Shown here: positions 56,189 to 64,000 of the stretch, piece after piece | Numbering within the stretch: position 1 is the stretch's first letter | Layout of the letters: every line of letters starts with the position of its first letter | Assembly: GCF_019711195.1 (NCBI RefSeq) | Contig: NZ_CP081299.1 | Span: forward strand, 2,790,001-2,854,000 | Source: Dyadobacter sp. NIV53 | GTDB taxonomy: Bacteria > Bacteroidota > Bacteroidia > Cytophagales > Spirosomataceae | Reading direction: 5' to 3' | DNA length: 64,000 nt | Translations under genes and position numbers: made by a program | The notes under the pieces: model-generated | Told to the model about the DNA's origin: nothing | The model's database searches: none | What the model saw: the letters and a program-made list of their open reading frames with translations, nothing else

Positions 56189-57187
56189 ATGAATATTCTT
56201 GCTATTGAATCGTCCTGTGACGAAACCTCAGCAGCTGTTTTATCTAACGGCAAAATTCGCTCTAATGTTGTTGCTACACAACTCATTCATACACAATATG
56301 GCGGTGTAGTTCCTGAATTAGCTTCGCGGGCCCATCAACAACATATATTACCCGTAGTTGAGAAGGCTTTGAATGATGCAAAAGTAACAAAAAATGACCT
56401 TGATGCCATCGCATTTACAAAAGGCCCGGGTTTATTAGGTGCTTTATTGGTAGGAACTTCATTTGCTAAATCCATGGCACTCGGCCTCGACATACCATTA
56501 ATTGAGATTAACCACATGCAGGCGCATGTTCTTGCACATTTTATAGAAGATCCAAAACCACAATTTCCGTTTCTTTGCCTTACCGTAAGCGGCGGACATA
56601 CGCAGATTATAAGAGTAACCAGTCCGCTGGAAATGGAAATATTGGGTGAAACCAAGGATGATGCCGTTGGTGAAGCATTTGATAAAACTGCCAAATTACT
56701 TGATCTGCCTTATCCGGGCGGGCCTTTAATTGATAAATACGCCAAAGAGGGGAATCCGGTTGCATACACTTTTCCCCTTCCCGAAATGCCGGGACTTGAT
56801 TTTTCTTTTAGCGGTATAAAAACTTCATTTATGTATTTTCTGCAAAAGCAGGTCCGCCAGAATCCTGATTTTATAGCAGAAAACATCAAAGATATCTGCG
56901 CCAGCATTCAGCATACTTTGGTCAATATCCTTTTACTAAAATTAAAAAAAGCCTCAAAAGAAACCGGAATTAAAGAAATTGCTATTGCCGGTGGTGTATC
57001 AGCTAATTCAGGATTACGGAAATCATTAATTGAACTTGGAGAAAAGCTAGCTTGGAAGGTGTATATCCCTGAATTCGAATACTGTACCGACAATGCTGCA
57101 ATGATTGCCATGGCAGCTGAATATAAATATCTTATCAATGATTTTTGCGATCAGACAGTGAGCCCTGCCGCAAGGATGGAGTTTTGA
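56189..57187 (+). CDS. tsaD: tRNA N6-adenosine threonylcarbamoyltransferase
   Basis: 332 aa from MNILAIESSCDETSAAVLS, the classic TsaD start; an upstream Met seven codons earlier adds no conserved residues. Metal-binding HMQAHVLAHF, GGHTQIIRV, GEAFDKTAKLLDLPYPGGP and GGVSANSGLR are all present. With TsaB, TsaE and TsaC it makes t6A at position 37 of ANN-decoding tRNAs; essential in most bacteria. Divergent from the TamB-like gene. Confidence 0.97.
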   Translation: MNILAIESSCDETSAAVLSNGKIRSNVVATQLIHTQYGGVVPELASRAHQQHILPVVEKALNDAKVTKNDLDAIAFTKGPGLLGALLVGTSFAKSMALGLDIPLIEINHMQAHVLAHFIEDPKPQFPFLCLTVSGGHTQIIRVTSPLEMEILGETKDDAVGEAFDKTAKLLDLPYPGGPLIDKYAKEGNPVAYTFPLPEMPGLDFSFSGIKTSFMYFLQKQVRQNPDFIAENIKDICASIQHTLVNILLLKLKKASKETGIKEIAIAGGVSANSGLRKSLIELGEKLAWKVYIPEFEYCTDNAAMIAMAAEYKYLINDFCDQTVSPAARMEF

Positions 57188-57214
57188 ATTATTATAGTAA
57201 TTGATATTTCAAAA

Positions 57215-57778
57215 CTAAACTGTTGTTGGGACGACGAACATTTCGCTCACTTTGATTTGAAATTCAGGTAATACAGAAGCGGCAGAACATACATCGTCAT
57301 CGGTGCAAATTTTAACATTTTTACGAGAAGTATAGACATAAACAATTTCGTGGTTTGGGACTATATTCCAAACCACTTTTACGCCTGCTTTAAAATATTC
57401 TGTTAGCTTATCTTCAATTTTATAAAGCTGATCTGTTTCAGAAATGATCTCAATTATGAATTCAGGTATCACATCCACACCATCACGTCCCTGATAAACC
57501 TGTTCTCTTGTAAAATAAGCAATATCCGGACGACGCATTTGGACTCCTGTTAACATTACGTCTGGCTCCACCATTATGGATCCATTCTTGTAGTATCCCT
57601 TTTCAATAAAGAGTAAATTCAACACATCATAAATATAATATTGCTTCTTTTTCATTCCTGTAAATTTAATGAGCTCGCCGTCATTCCACTCATATTTGAA
57701 GCCGTCATTAGGCTCCCATATCAGGAATTCTTCGAGTGTACGAGGTGATTGATTTACATTATGAGAAGCCTTAATCAT
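57215..57778 (-). CDS. Uma2 family (DUF820) putative endonuclease, second copy
   Basis: 187 aa. EFLIWEPNDGFKYEWNDGELIKFTGM, MRRPDIAYF, VIPEFIIEIISETDQLYKIEDKLTEYFKAGVKVVWNIVP with the nuclease-like Asp/Glu...Lys spacing. It shares the fold but little sequence with the gene at 26966, so they are not recent duplicates. Convergent with tsaD (27 nt apart). Function unknown. Confidence 0.87.
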   Translation of the reverse strand: MIKASHNVNQSPRTLEEFLIWEPNDGFKYEWNDGELIKFTGMKKKQYYIYDVLNLLFIEKGYYKNGSIMVEPDVMLTGVQMRRPDIAYFTREQVYQGRDGVDVIPEFIIEIISETDQLYKIEDKLTEYFKAGVKVVWNIVPNHEIVYVYTSRKNVKICTDDDVCSAASVLPEFQIKVSEMFVVPTTV

Positions 57779-57992
57779 AGTTATATGATGTTTCTTTTGC
57801 GTTGAAAATTAAGGTACTTTTATTCAAAGATAAAACAATTAACAAAATATTGGAAAACTCTTATTCATATACAATTTATGATTTGTTCCGGAGTAATTCG
57901 TCCAATAGAAAATTTGAAAAAGTAATTGAAAACTTTCTTAAGCTGTATATTTATTTTTCTTTAAACACTTACCTACATAATTACCACTACAA

Positions 57993-58787
57993 ATGACCCT
58001 TTCAGAAATATGGATTTATCCTGTTAAATCTCTTTCCGGCATCCGTCTTACCCATGCAGAAGTTGAAGAAAAGGGTTTAAAATACGATCGCCGCTGGATG
58101 ATTATTGACGAAAACGGCGTGTTTGTTACCCAGCGTAGTTTCCATAAAATGGCTCTGATTGATGTAGAACTCCTTTCCGATAGTCTTGTACTTTCCTACC
58201 GGCCGGAAAACAATAACCAGATTTCAGTTCCTTTTCAACCCATATCTGCCAATCCTTTAACCGTAACAATTTGGGACGACGAAACGGATGCTTTAACCGT
58301 AAGTGACGAAGCAGATAAATGGCTAAGTGATGTGTTAGAAAGAAATGTCAGACTGGTTATCATGCCTGAATCCGCTGAACGTAAGGCGGATCCAAGATAT
58401 GCAAAAAATGAAGAAAACGTAAGTTTTGCGGATGGCTTTCCTTTTCTGATCATCTCTCAGGCATCTCTGGATCAATTGAACAGCCGTTTAGCGGAACCGA
58501 TTGAAATGAAGCGTTTCCGACCCAATTTTGTTGTGACCGGTACTACTCCTCATGAAGAAGACGGGTGGAAGTCAGTCCAGATTGGAAATATACAATTTGA
58601 CATTGTTAAACCATGTGCCCGTTGTGTACTTACAACTGTTGACCCGGAAACCGGTGGAAAAGGGCCTGAACCTTTAAAAACACTGGCTACGTATAGGAGA
58701 GTAAATAATAAAATACTTTTTGGGCAAAATGTTGTAGCCAGGGATTTTGGTAAAATAAATGAAGGAGACCGGCTAATACTTCTGTAA
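57993..58787 (+). CDS. MOSC domain protein (mARC/YcbX-like)
   Basis: 264 aa. N-terminal MOSC barrel domain (LSEIWIYPVKSLSGIRLTHAEVEEKGLKYDRRWMIID) and the MOSC domain with FRPNFVVTGTTPHEEDGW and the molybdenum cofactor-binding Cys region KPCARCVLTTVDPETGGKG. Relatives (mARC, YcbX) reduce N-hydroxylated compounds using a bound molybdenum cofactor. YcbX has an extra ferredoxin domain that is absent here, so electrons must come from another protein. A terminator follows. Confidence 0.9.
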   Translation: MTLSEIWIYPVKSLSGIRLTHAEVEEKGLKYDRRWMIIDENGVFVTQRSFHKMALIDVELLSDSLVLSYRPENNNQISVPFQPISANPLTVTIWDDETDALTVSDEADKWLSDVLERNVRLVIMPESAERKADPRYAKNEENVSFADGFPFLIISQASLDQLNSRLAEPIEMKRFRPNFVVTGTTPHEEDGWKSVQIGNIQFDIVKPCARCVLTTVDPETGGKGPEPLKTLATYRRVNNKILFGQNVVARDFGKINEGDRLILL

Positions 58788-58805
58788 AAAACTGACTTGG
58801 TGCAC

Positions 58806-58842
58806 ATTAAAAAACCCACTTGGTATGAGCAGGTTTTTTAAT
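58806..58842 (+). terminator. Bidirectional terminator between MOSC and lpxA genes
   Basis: 11-bp stem ATTAAAAAACC / GGTTTTTTAAT around a 15-nt loop, between two convergent genes; the A- and T-runs suit both directions. Confidence 0.85.
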
Positions 58843-58866
58843 AATATGTTGCAATATCCGAAATCC

Positions 58867-59679
58867 TTAAGGCTGCGCTTCAGACTCTCCTGTTCCGTTT
58901 GACTGAAATGGACTTTTCATAATTCCTCTTTCAGAATTACGTATGAAATTAATAATGACATCTCTTTCATTAGATGGCGGCAATTCCAGTTCGACCTTCT
59001 GTAAAGCCTCAGCATTATTGAGGCCACGCATGTAGATATAACGGTAAATATTCTGAATGTCCACGATCTTTTCATTGCTGTAACCACGTCTGCGCAATCC
59101 TACTGAGTTGATTCCCGCGTAGGAAATAGGCTCACGCGCTGCTTTGGTAAATGGAGGAACATCTTTACGAACCAGCGAAGCGCCGGAAACAAAAGCATGC
59201 GACCCTATTTTAACAAACTGATGAACAGCACTTAATGCACTGATAATAGCGTATTCTCCAACGTGAACGTGACCTGCCATTTGTACATTATTACCAATAA
59301 TGCAGTTATTCCCAACCCGGCAATCATGTGCTACGTGTGCATAAGCCATAATCAGGCAATCGGCACCTACGACTGTTTTCCAGTGCTCTTCCGTTCCCCG
59401 GCTAATGGTTGCATATTCCCGGATCGTGGTATTATCACCAATAATTGTTAAGGTATACTCATTATTATATTTTAAATCCTGCGGTGTAGCTGAAATTACA
59501 GCACCAGGATAAATACGGCAGTTTTTACCAATACGGGCACCGGAATTGATAACGGCATGCGAGCCTATCCAGGTACCTTCACCTATTTCCACATCTTTGT
59601 GGATCATCGCAAAAGGTTCAATTTCTACATTCTGGCTAATCTTAGCATCAGAATGAATATATGCTAACGATTGTGTCAT
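58867..59679 (-). CDS. lpxA: UDP-N-acetylglucosamine acyltransferase
   Basis: 270 aa of left-handed beta-helix hexapeptides (IHSDAKISQNVEIEPFAMIHKDVEIGEGTWIGSHAVI) with the catalytic His in MAYAHVAHDCRVGNN and the C-terminal helical part (GLRRRGYSNEKIVDIQNIYRYIY). First step of lipid A synthesis: adds a hydroxyacyl group to UDP-GlcNAc. Its start overlaps the stop of lpxC-fabZ by 4 nt (coupled translation). Confidence 0.96.
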   Translation of the reverse strand: MTQSLAYIHSDAKISQNVEIEPFAMIHKDVEIGEGTWIGSHAVINSGARIGKNCRIYPGAVISATPQDLKYNNEYTLTIIGDNTTIREYATISRGTEEHWKTVVGADCLIMAYAHVAHDCRVGNNCIIGNNVQMAGHVHVGEYAIISALSAVHQFVKIGSHAFVSGASLVRKDVPPFTKAAREPISYAGINSVGLRRRGYSNEKIVDIQNIYRYIYMRGLNNAEALQKVELELPPSNERDVIINFIRNSERGIMKSPFQSNGTGESEAQP

Positions 59680-61061
59680 TTTTTCTTTACCAAGCTTGCG
59701 ATCATGTCTGCTTCACATACTAGCTGCCCGGAAACATATCCACGGCCGCTCATCTTTACAATACCCCTTTTCATCGGAGAGGTAAATTCACATTTAAATA
59801 TAACGGTATCACCCGGAAACACATTGCGACGGAAACGACATGCGTCAATTCCGATCAGGTAAGGCCAGTAATTATCAGGGTCTGGAACACTCGTCAATAC
59901 CAGAATACCGCCAGTCTGAGCCATTGCTTCTAATTGCAAAACACCTGGCATTACGGGGTTGCCGGGAAAATGACCTAAAAAAAACTGCTCGTTAATCGTT
60001 ACATTTTTTACACCAACAACACTGTTTTCATCCAAAGCAATGATTTTATCAATCATTTGAAACGGATAACGATGTGCTAATAACTGCCCGATCTGGTTAA
60101 TATCAAATACCGGTTTTTTAGTCGGATCATATTGAGGAATATTGCCTTTGCCGGATTTAATCAGCTTTTTGATTTTTTTGGCCAGGGCAACATTAGCAGC
60201 ATGTCCAGGCCTTGCTGCTAATATCTGTGCTTTAATAGGACGGCCGATAAGTGCAAGATCTCCAATCAGATCGAGAAGCTTATGCCTTGCCATTTCATTA
60301 GGATAATGCAGGTCTACATTGTTGAGTATTCCCTTTGATTTGTCAACACTCACCTTAGGTTTATTCAGCAATTGTGACAAATGATCCAGTTCTCCATCTT
60401 TTACGTCACGATCAACGATAACGATAGCATTGGTTACATCCCCTCCTTTTATCAGGTTTTGCTTATATAATGCTTCCAGTTCGTGTAAAAAAACAAAAGT
60501 TCTGCACTTTGCTATATCGTCCTTGAATAAAGTAATATCATTCAAAGATGCATGCTGACTACTTATTACGGTAGAATTGTAGTCAACCATTACAGTCAGG
60601 CGGTAATCAGAAAGAGGCAAAGCTACCAGTTCTGTTTCTGCATTTTTGTAATGAACGTATTCGGGTACTTCAAAATAATTACGGTATGCGTTCTGTTCTT
60701 CAATCCCTGCATCTGTCAAGGCATCTACAAATTTGATAGAACTCCCATCCATAATAGGCGGCTCAGGACCATCCAGCTGAATTAACACATTATCAATCTG
60801 CAAACCAACCAGGGCAGCCAGTGTATGTTCCACGGTATGAATCCGTGCACCATTCTGCTCAATTGTTGTACCACGCGACAGATCTACTACATTATCCACA
60901 TCAGCATCTACAATGGGCTGATCAGGTAAATCGACACGCTGGAATTTGTATCCGTAATTGGCCGGTGCGGGCACGAATGTCATTGTTGCTACTACACCGG
61001 TATGTAAACCCACTCCCGTAACGGATACGGACTTTGAAATGGTTTGCTGTTTTTCGTTCAT
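59676..61061 (-). CDS. lpxC-fabZ: Bifunctional LpxC deacetylase / FabZ dehydratase
   Basis: 461 aa. Residues 1-~310 are LpxC: GVGLHTG, the zinc site with His79 in HTVEHTLAAL and the HKLLDLIGDLALIG pair. Residues ~315-461 are FabZ: LLAHRYPFQMIDKI, then the catalytic His in GHFPGNPVMPGVLQLEAMAQTGG with its Glu. The fusion is usual in Bacteroidota. LpxC performs the committed step of lipid A synthesis and FabZ supplies unsaturated acyl-ACP for fatty acid elongation, so both pools are tied in one protein. Confidence 0.97.
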   Translation of the reverse strand: MNEKQQTISKSVSVTGVGLHTGVVATMTFVPAPANYGYKFQRVDLPDQPIVDADVDNVVDLSRGTTIEQNGARIHTVEHTLAALVGLQIDNVLIQLDGPEPPIMDGSSIKFVDALTDAGIEEQNAYRNYFEVPEYVHYKNAETELVALPLSDYRLTVMVDYNSTVISSQHASLNDITLFKDDIAKCRTFVFLHELEALYKQNLIKGGDVTNAIVIVDRDVKDGELDHLSQLLNKPKVSVDKSKGILNNVDLHYPNEMARHKLLDLIGDLALIGRPIKAQILAARPGHAANVALAKKIKKLIKSGKGNIPQYDPTKKPVFDINQIGQLLAHRYPFQMIDKIIALDENSVVGVKNVTINEQFFLGHFPGNPVMPGVLQLEAMAQTGGILVLTSVPDPDNYWPYLIGIDACRFRRNVFPGDTVIFKCEFTSPMKRGIVKMSGRGYVSGQLVCEADMIASLVKKK

Positions 61062-61149
61062 TATATTCTCCTTATGTACTTAAAGGCGACGGGTTTTTGC
61101 TTATGCAAGTTTTGAACTTTTACTTTGCCTTATTATAAATTACTTTAAA

Positions 61150-62199
61150 CTAATTTCTTTCGTGAATTTCAGAAGCCTCTTTTTTGCGTTCCAGGCTTTT
61201 CAATCTTTCCTCCATATCAGGAAGTTTTCTCATTGAAGCCATTGAACGCAAATGTTCCGTAAGATCCCGAGCCGGTGAGCCGGAAAGTGACAGCCCTTCT
61301 TTTTTAATTGATTTACCTAAACCACTCTGGGCACCGATTTTGGTATGATTTGCTATTGAAAGGTGTCCGGAAATACCCACCTGCCCGGCAATCACACATT
61401 GCTCGCCGATCTGTGTGGATCCTGAAACACCCGATTGGGCTGCAATTACAGTATTTTTTCCAATCTCAACATTATGTGCTATCTGCACAAGATTATCCAC
61501 TTTCGCCCCTTTTCTTATAATTGTGGAGCCCATCGTGGCGCAATCAATTGTGGTATTGGCACCAACGCTTACATTATCTTCCAAGATTACGTTACCTAAC
61601 TGAGGAATTGTTTTATAAGTACCGTCCGGCTGCGGTGCAAATCCAAAACCATCACTCCCGATCACTGTATTTGCAAAAACCGTACAGTTTTTACCAATTA
61701 CCGTATTATCGTAAATCCGCACTCCCGGATGAATGATACTGTTATCACCAACTAAAACATTGTCTCCCAAATAAGAATGGGGATATATGATAACATCATT
61801 TCCAATGATACAATTCTTACCAATGTAGGAAAAAGCTCCTCTGTATCCGCCTGTACCCATCTGACTGTTTTCGCCAAAAAAACTAGGCTGTTCTACTCCT
61901 GATTTTACTTTTGAAAGCCTTTTCTGGTATTCTTCCAGAAGAATGGTAAATGCAGAATATGCGTTATCGACATATATTAAAGTAGTATTTACCTCCTTTT
62001 TCGGGATAAAATCTTTGTTAACAATTACTGCAGAAGACTGTGTAGTGTAGACATAAGGTTCGTACTTATTATTGGCAAGAAAAGATATACAACCAGGCTG
62101 ACCTTCTTCTATCTTAGCAGCCGAACTAATCGTAATTCCCTCATTTCCAACAATAACTCCATCAAGCATTTGTGCAATCTCGCTGACAGTAAATTTCAT
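61150..62199 (-). CDS. lpxD: UDP-3-O-acylglucosamine N-acyltransferase
   Basis: 349 aa. An N-terminal nucleotide-binding domain (VSEIAQMLDGVIVGNEGITISSAAKIEEGQPGCISFLANNKYEPY) precedes a hexapeptide helix with the catalytic His in LVQIAHNVEIGKN and a C-terminal helical tail. It adds the second hydroxyacyl chain in lipid A synthesis. 88 nt upstream of lpxC-fabZ on the same strand. Confidence 0.96.
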   Translation of the reverse strand: MKFTVSEIAQMLDGVIVGNEGITISSAAKIEEGQPGCISFLANNKYEPYVYTTQSSAVIVNKDFIPKKEVNTTLIYVDNAYSAFTILLEEYQKRLSKVKSGVEQPSFFGENSQMGTGGYRGAFSYIGKNCIIGNDVIIYPHSYLGDNVLVGDNSIIHPGVRIYDNTVIGKNCTVFANTVIGSDGFGFAPQPDGTYKTIPQLGNVILEDNVSVGANTTIDCATMGSTIIRKGAKVDNLVQIAHNVEIGKNTVIAAQSGVSGSTQIGEQCVIAGQVGISGHLSIANHTKIGAQSGLGKSIKKEGLSLSGSPARDLTEHLRSMASMRKLPDMEERLKSLERKKEASEIHERN

Positions 62200-62292
62200 A
62201 TTTTTCGGCTATTTCTGGTAACGTGTCTGGACGTAATTAACGCAATTTTTCAAATAGACTTATTTTTATTCAGAAAGAAATTTACATTCTGA

Positions 62293-63525
62293 CTAACCAC
62301 GCAAAGATACATTTTTACCCCAACATACATAATACTTACGCACAATCTTGGTTAATGCTTCAATGGTCGGAATGTCGGATGCATCTGCGATATCCAATAA
62401 TTTACCATCTTTCATTTGGACTTGTATCGGATCCTGTTCTTTTTCATAAGCCCAATTGGTGGTCACACCGGTAACTAAAAAATAGGGCATTTGCTGTTCT
62501 GTAATCCCCGACTGTAAAAGTTTTTCACGTAACGGACTCAATATCACTTCATCCGGCGGTGTATCCATAAATGTAATTTTAAATAATTTCCTGTCCAGCA
62601 ACATTTTACTTAATGTTGAAAGCACCGGATCATGATGTATTGTCCAACCTTTTACAGAAGCCCATACGTCATTATCATCCAATCCGTTGAAAGATTTGAG
62701 CAAATCCGGCTCTAATTCAAAATCGATCAGTGAGTAAGTATTTTTCAGGAATTTCGAGAAATCAGGGGTTGCAAATAAAACCTCTCCGTTTCTTGACAAT
62801 TCCCGTGCCCGGTACAAAATCTGGGTAAGCATGGCTTGTGCACTCAACAATGTTTTATGCAAATATACCTGCCAGTACATAAGCCGTCTTGCGTGCAGAA
62901 AATTCTCAATACTTAATAATCCCTTTTCTTCTACTACCAGTTGATCCCCACTGATATCAAGCATTTTGATAAGCCGGTCGGCACCGATAGAGCCTTCAAT
63001 TACACCTGTGTAAAAACTGTCGCGTTTCAGATAATCCATGCGATCCATATCCAGCTGACTGGAAATCATCTGATGAAAGAATTTTCGAGGGTACGTACCT
63101 TCAAACATTTGTATGGCCATATCCAGCTTGCCATTCATTTGTTTGTTCAGGTCTTTCATCAACACCAAAGTGACAGACTCGTGCTCAACGCCTGGCATCA
63201 GTACACTTTCCAGTACATGTGAAAAAGGCCCATGCCCCAAATCATGTAAAAGTATGGCAGCCTGTGCAGATTCCGATTCCGTATCCCAAATCTGATGGCC
63301 CTTTTCCTGCAAAGATTTTAAAGCCTGGCTCATCAGATGCATCGCACCCAATGCATGATGAAAACGGGTATGCAGAGCTCCCGGATAAACAACATCCGCT
63401 AATCCTAACTGTTTGATCCGCCTTAACCTCTGAAAGTAAGGATGTTCAACCAGATCAAACAGCAAATCGGAACATATGGTTATAAAGCCATAAACCGGGT
63501 CATTGATAATTTTTCGTTTGTTCAA
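62293..63525 (-). CDS. HD domain phosphohydrolase (dGTPase-like)
   Basis: 410 aa. HD-superfamily metal site: RFHHALGAMHLM, ILLHDLGHGPFSHVLE, and later SSQLDMDRMDYLKRD; the opening KIINDPVYGFITI...PYFQRLRRIKQLGLADVVYPGALHTRF is common to the SAMHD1/YdhJ-like group. It probably hydrolyses nucleotides such as dNTPs, but this is not proven. It is the first gene of the run that includes the lpx genes (93 nt before lpxD), an order often seen in this phylum. Confidence 0.9.
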   Translation of the reverse strand: MNKRKIINDPVYGFITICSDLLFDLVEHPYFQRLRRIKQLGLADVVYPGALHTRFHHALGAMHLMSQALKSLQEKGHQIWDTESESAQAAILLHDLGHGPFSHVLESVLMPGVEHESVTLVLMKDLNKQMNGKLDMAIQMFEGTYPRKFFHQMISSQLDMDRMDYLKRDSFYTGVIEGSIGADRLIKMLDISGDQLVVEEKGLLSIENFLHARRLMYWQVYLHKTLLSAQAMLTQILYRARELSRNGEVLFATPDFSKFLKNTYSLIDFELEPDLLKSFNGLDDNDVWASVKGWTIHHDPVLSTLSKMLLDRKLFKITFMDTPPDEVILSPLREKLLQSGITEQQMPYFLVTGVTTNWAYEKEQDPIQVQMKDGKLLDIADASDIPTIEALTKIVRKYYVCWGKNVSLRG

Positions 63526-63590
63526 AACAAGTTTTTTGACAAAAATAATAAACTACCAACGGAGAAAAGAAGTTATTCTTATGATAATCG

Positions 63591-63621
63591 TTTGGAGAAT
63601 TAACGAGTTTTACTAATTTTG
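63591..63621 (+). promoter_or_regulatory. Bacteroidota housekeeping promoter of the tRNA gene
   Basis: TTTG, 19-bp spacer, TAATTTTG: an exact match to the TTTG / TAnnTTTG consensus, 24 bp before the tRNA 5' end. Confidence 0.85.
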
Positions 63622-63645
63622 CACTCCAAACTCTGTTACAGAGAC

Positions 63646-63719
63646 GGGCCTATAGCTCATTCGGTTAGAGCAACTGACTCATAATCAGTAGGTGCCTGGT
63701 TCGATTCCAGGTGGGCCCA
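63646..63719 (+). tRNA. tRNA with CAU anticodon (Met elongator or Ile2)
   Basis: 74 nt with complete cloverleaf: 7-bp acceptor GGGCCTA/TGGGCCC (one T-G pair), D stem GCTC/GAGC, anticodon stem ACTGA/TCAGT with loop CTCATAA, T stem CCTGG/CCAGG with loop TTCGATT, discriminator A. CCA is not encoded. It is not the initiator (no C-A mismatch at position 1 and no GGG/CCC anticodon stem). Whether C34 becomes lysidine (Ile2) or the tRNA carries Met cannot be settled from sequence alone. Confidence 0.95.
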
Positions 63720-63729
63720 CTTGAAAATC

Positions 63730-63761
63730 AAGGACTTACGAGATAAAACTTGTGAGTCCTT
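63730..63761 (+). terminator. Terminator after the tRNA gene
   Basis: AAGGACTTAC / GTGAGTCCTT (10 pairs with one wobble), 12-nt loop, then TTTTATTT; begins 11 nt after the tRNA. Confidence 0.88.
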
Positions 63762-63869
63762 TTTATTTGATACACAATTTGCCACTTTGATTTTCCTTAT
63801 CCGGAATTAGGCCAAACTTGAAAAACACTTGCATAATTAGCCATATTTAAAAGCTTACAGGAAACGTAT

Positions 63870-63887
63870 AATACAACACGTTGTATT
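63870..63887. promoter_or_regulatory. Palindromic operator candidate near the window end
   Basis: AATACAAC-AC-GTTGTATT, 8-bp arms. The rest of 63762-64000 has no clear gene; an ATG at 63986 may start one beyond the window. Confidence 0.4.
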
Positions 63888-64000
63888 GTTCAGATGTTAC
63901 TCTGTTTTTTAATATCTAATAAAATCCCTGATTTGCTGCCTGATATTTTAAGGCTATTGACTTAACAAATTTTATATTATTCTTTATGCCGGGGGCAACA

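Noticed and set aside
57802..57996. A 64-codon open frame upstream of the MOSC gene
   Set aside because: AT-rich, Asn/Lys/Tyr-heavy composition, fills the divergent promoter region of two genes and overlaps the MOSC start; no family resemblance.
1..64000. A defence island, prophage or undescribed multi-gene system
   Set aside because: All larger genes belong to known housekeeping or metabolic families; the only mobile element is one IS, and the unknown genes stand alone rather than in clusters.

Overview
The window reads as an ordinary, gene-dense chromosomal segment of a Bacteroidota bacterium, most likely order Cytophagales (a Dyadobacter-like member of the Spirosomataceae). The signs are: a PorQ homologue of the type IX secretion system, a Bacteroides-type ECF sigma factor followed by a FecR-like anti-sigma factor, a fused LpxC-FabZ protein, PafA-type alkaline phosphatases, DUF4494 and DUF2007 proteins, a moderately AT-rich composition, few Shine-Dalgarno sequences, and promoters of the TTTG-N19-TAnnTTTG type (clearest upstream of the tRNA). 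No rRNA, CRISPR array, prophage or recognisable defence island is present.

Layout. 1-1000: FecR fragment and ECF sigma factor (minus). 1144-4909: MFS transporter, gluconate 2-dehydrogenase subunit 3-like protein and GMC oxidoreductase (minus), a probable periplasmic sugar-oxidation operon. 5299-10340: clpB, a frameshifted DJ-1/PfpI gene and a ModF-like double ABC ATPase (plus). 10595-13322: porQ (minus) and a pccB-like carboxyltransferase (plus). 13522-19443: Tat-exported Gfo/Idh/MocA oxidoreductase, a large HEAT/double-DUF1080 protein and an SMP-30-like propeller (plus). 19487-21847: RRM protein and a complete IS1182-type insertion sequence. 21865-28405 (minus): DUF486 protein, nucleoside-type MFS, mutS, RluE-like pseudouridine synthase, Uma2 protein, exonuclease III. 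28505-34731: lipoprotein, DUF4494, an exported unknown, lpxH, a carboxypeptidase-regulatory-like protein, cdsA, DUF2007, CPBP protease. 34851-38362 (plus): dusB, a biotin carboxyl carrier protein, pyrH, frr and a small toxin-antitoxin pair. 38411-40764 (minus): UDP-xylose pathway (uxs, ugd). 40974-43615 (plus): acyl-CoA dehydrogenase, SPFH protein, NfeD. 43832-50209 (minus): two tandem pafA genes and an M16 double-domain protease. 50470-56033: lipoprotein, thioesterase, giant TamB-like protein. 56189-58787: tsaD, a second Uma2, MOSC protein. 58867-63525 (minus): the lipid A operon (HD protein, lpxD, lpxC-fabZ, lpxA). 63646-63719: tRNA with CAU anticodon.

How the genes fit together. Envelope biogenesis dominates: lipid A synthesis (lpxD, lpxC-fabZ, lpxA, plus lpxH elsewhere), CDP-diacylglycerol synthesis (cdsA), a TamB-like transporter, T9SS (porQ) and UDP-xylose supply (ugd, uxs). 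A second theme is oxidative sugar chemistry: the GMC/subunit 3/MFS operon and the Gfo/Idh plus DUF1080 operon together resemble a 3-keto-glycoside route. pccB and the biotin carrier could serve one acyl-CoA carboxylase although they lie 22 kb apart.

The most striking anomaly is not a new system. About seven genes, including the normally essential frr and lpxH, are broken by small indels, most of them in A or T homopolymers. This most simply means uncorrected sequencing errors, with transcriptional slippage a less likely alternative. I did not find convincing evidence for an undescribed system. The best second-look items are the HEAT/double-DUF1080 fusion with its keto-sugar context, repeats upstream of clpB, a perfect 25-bp inverted repeat overlapping a toxin stop codon, and several short tandem or inverted intergenic repeats.
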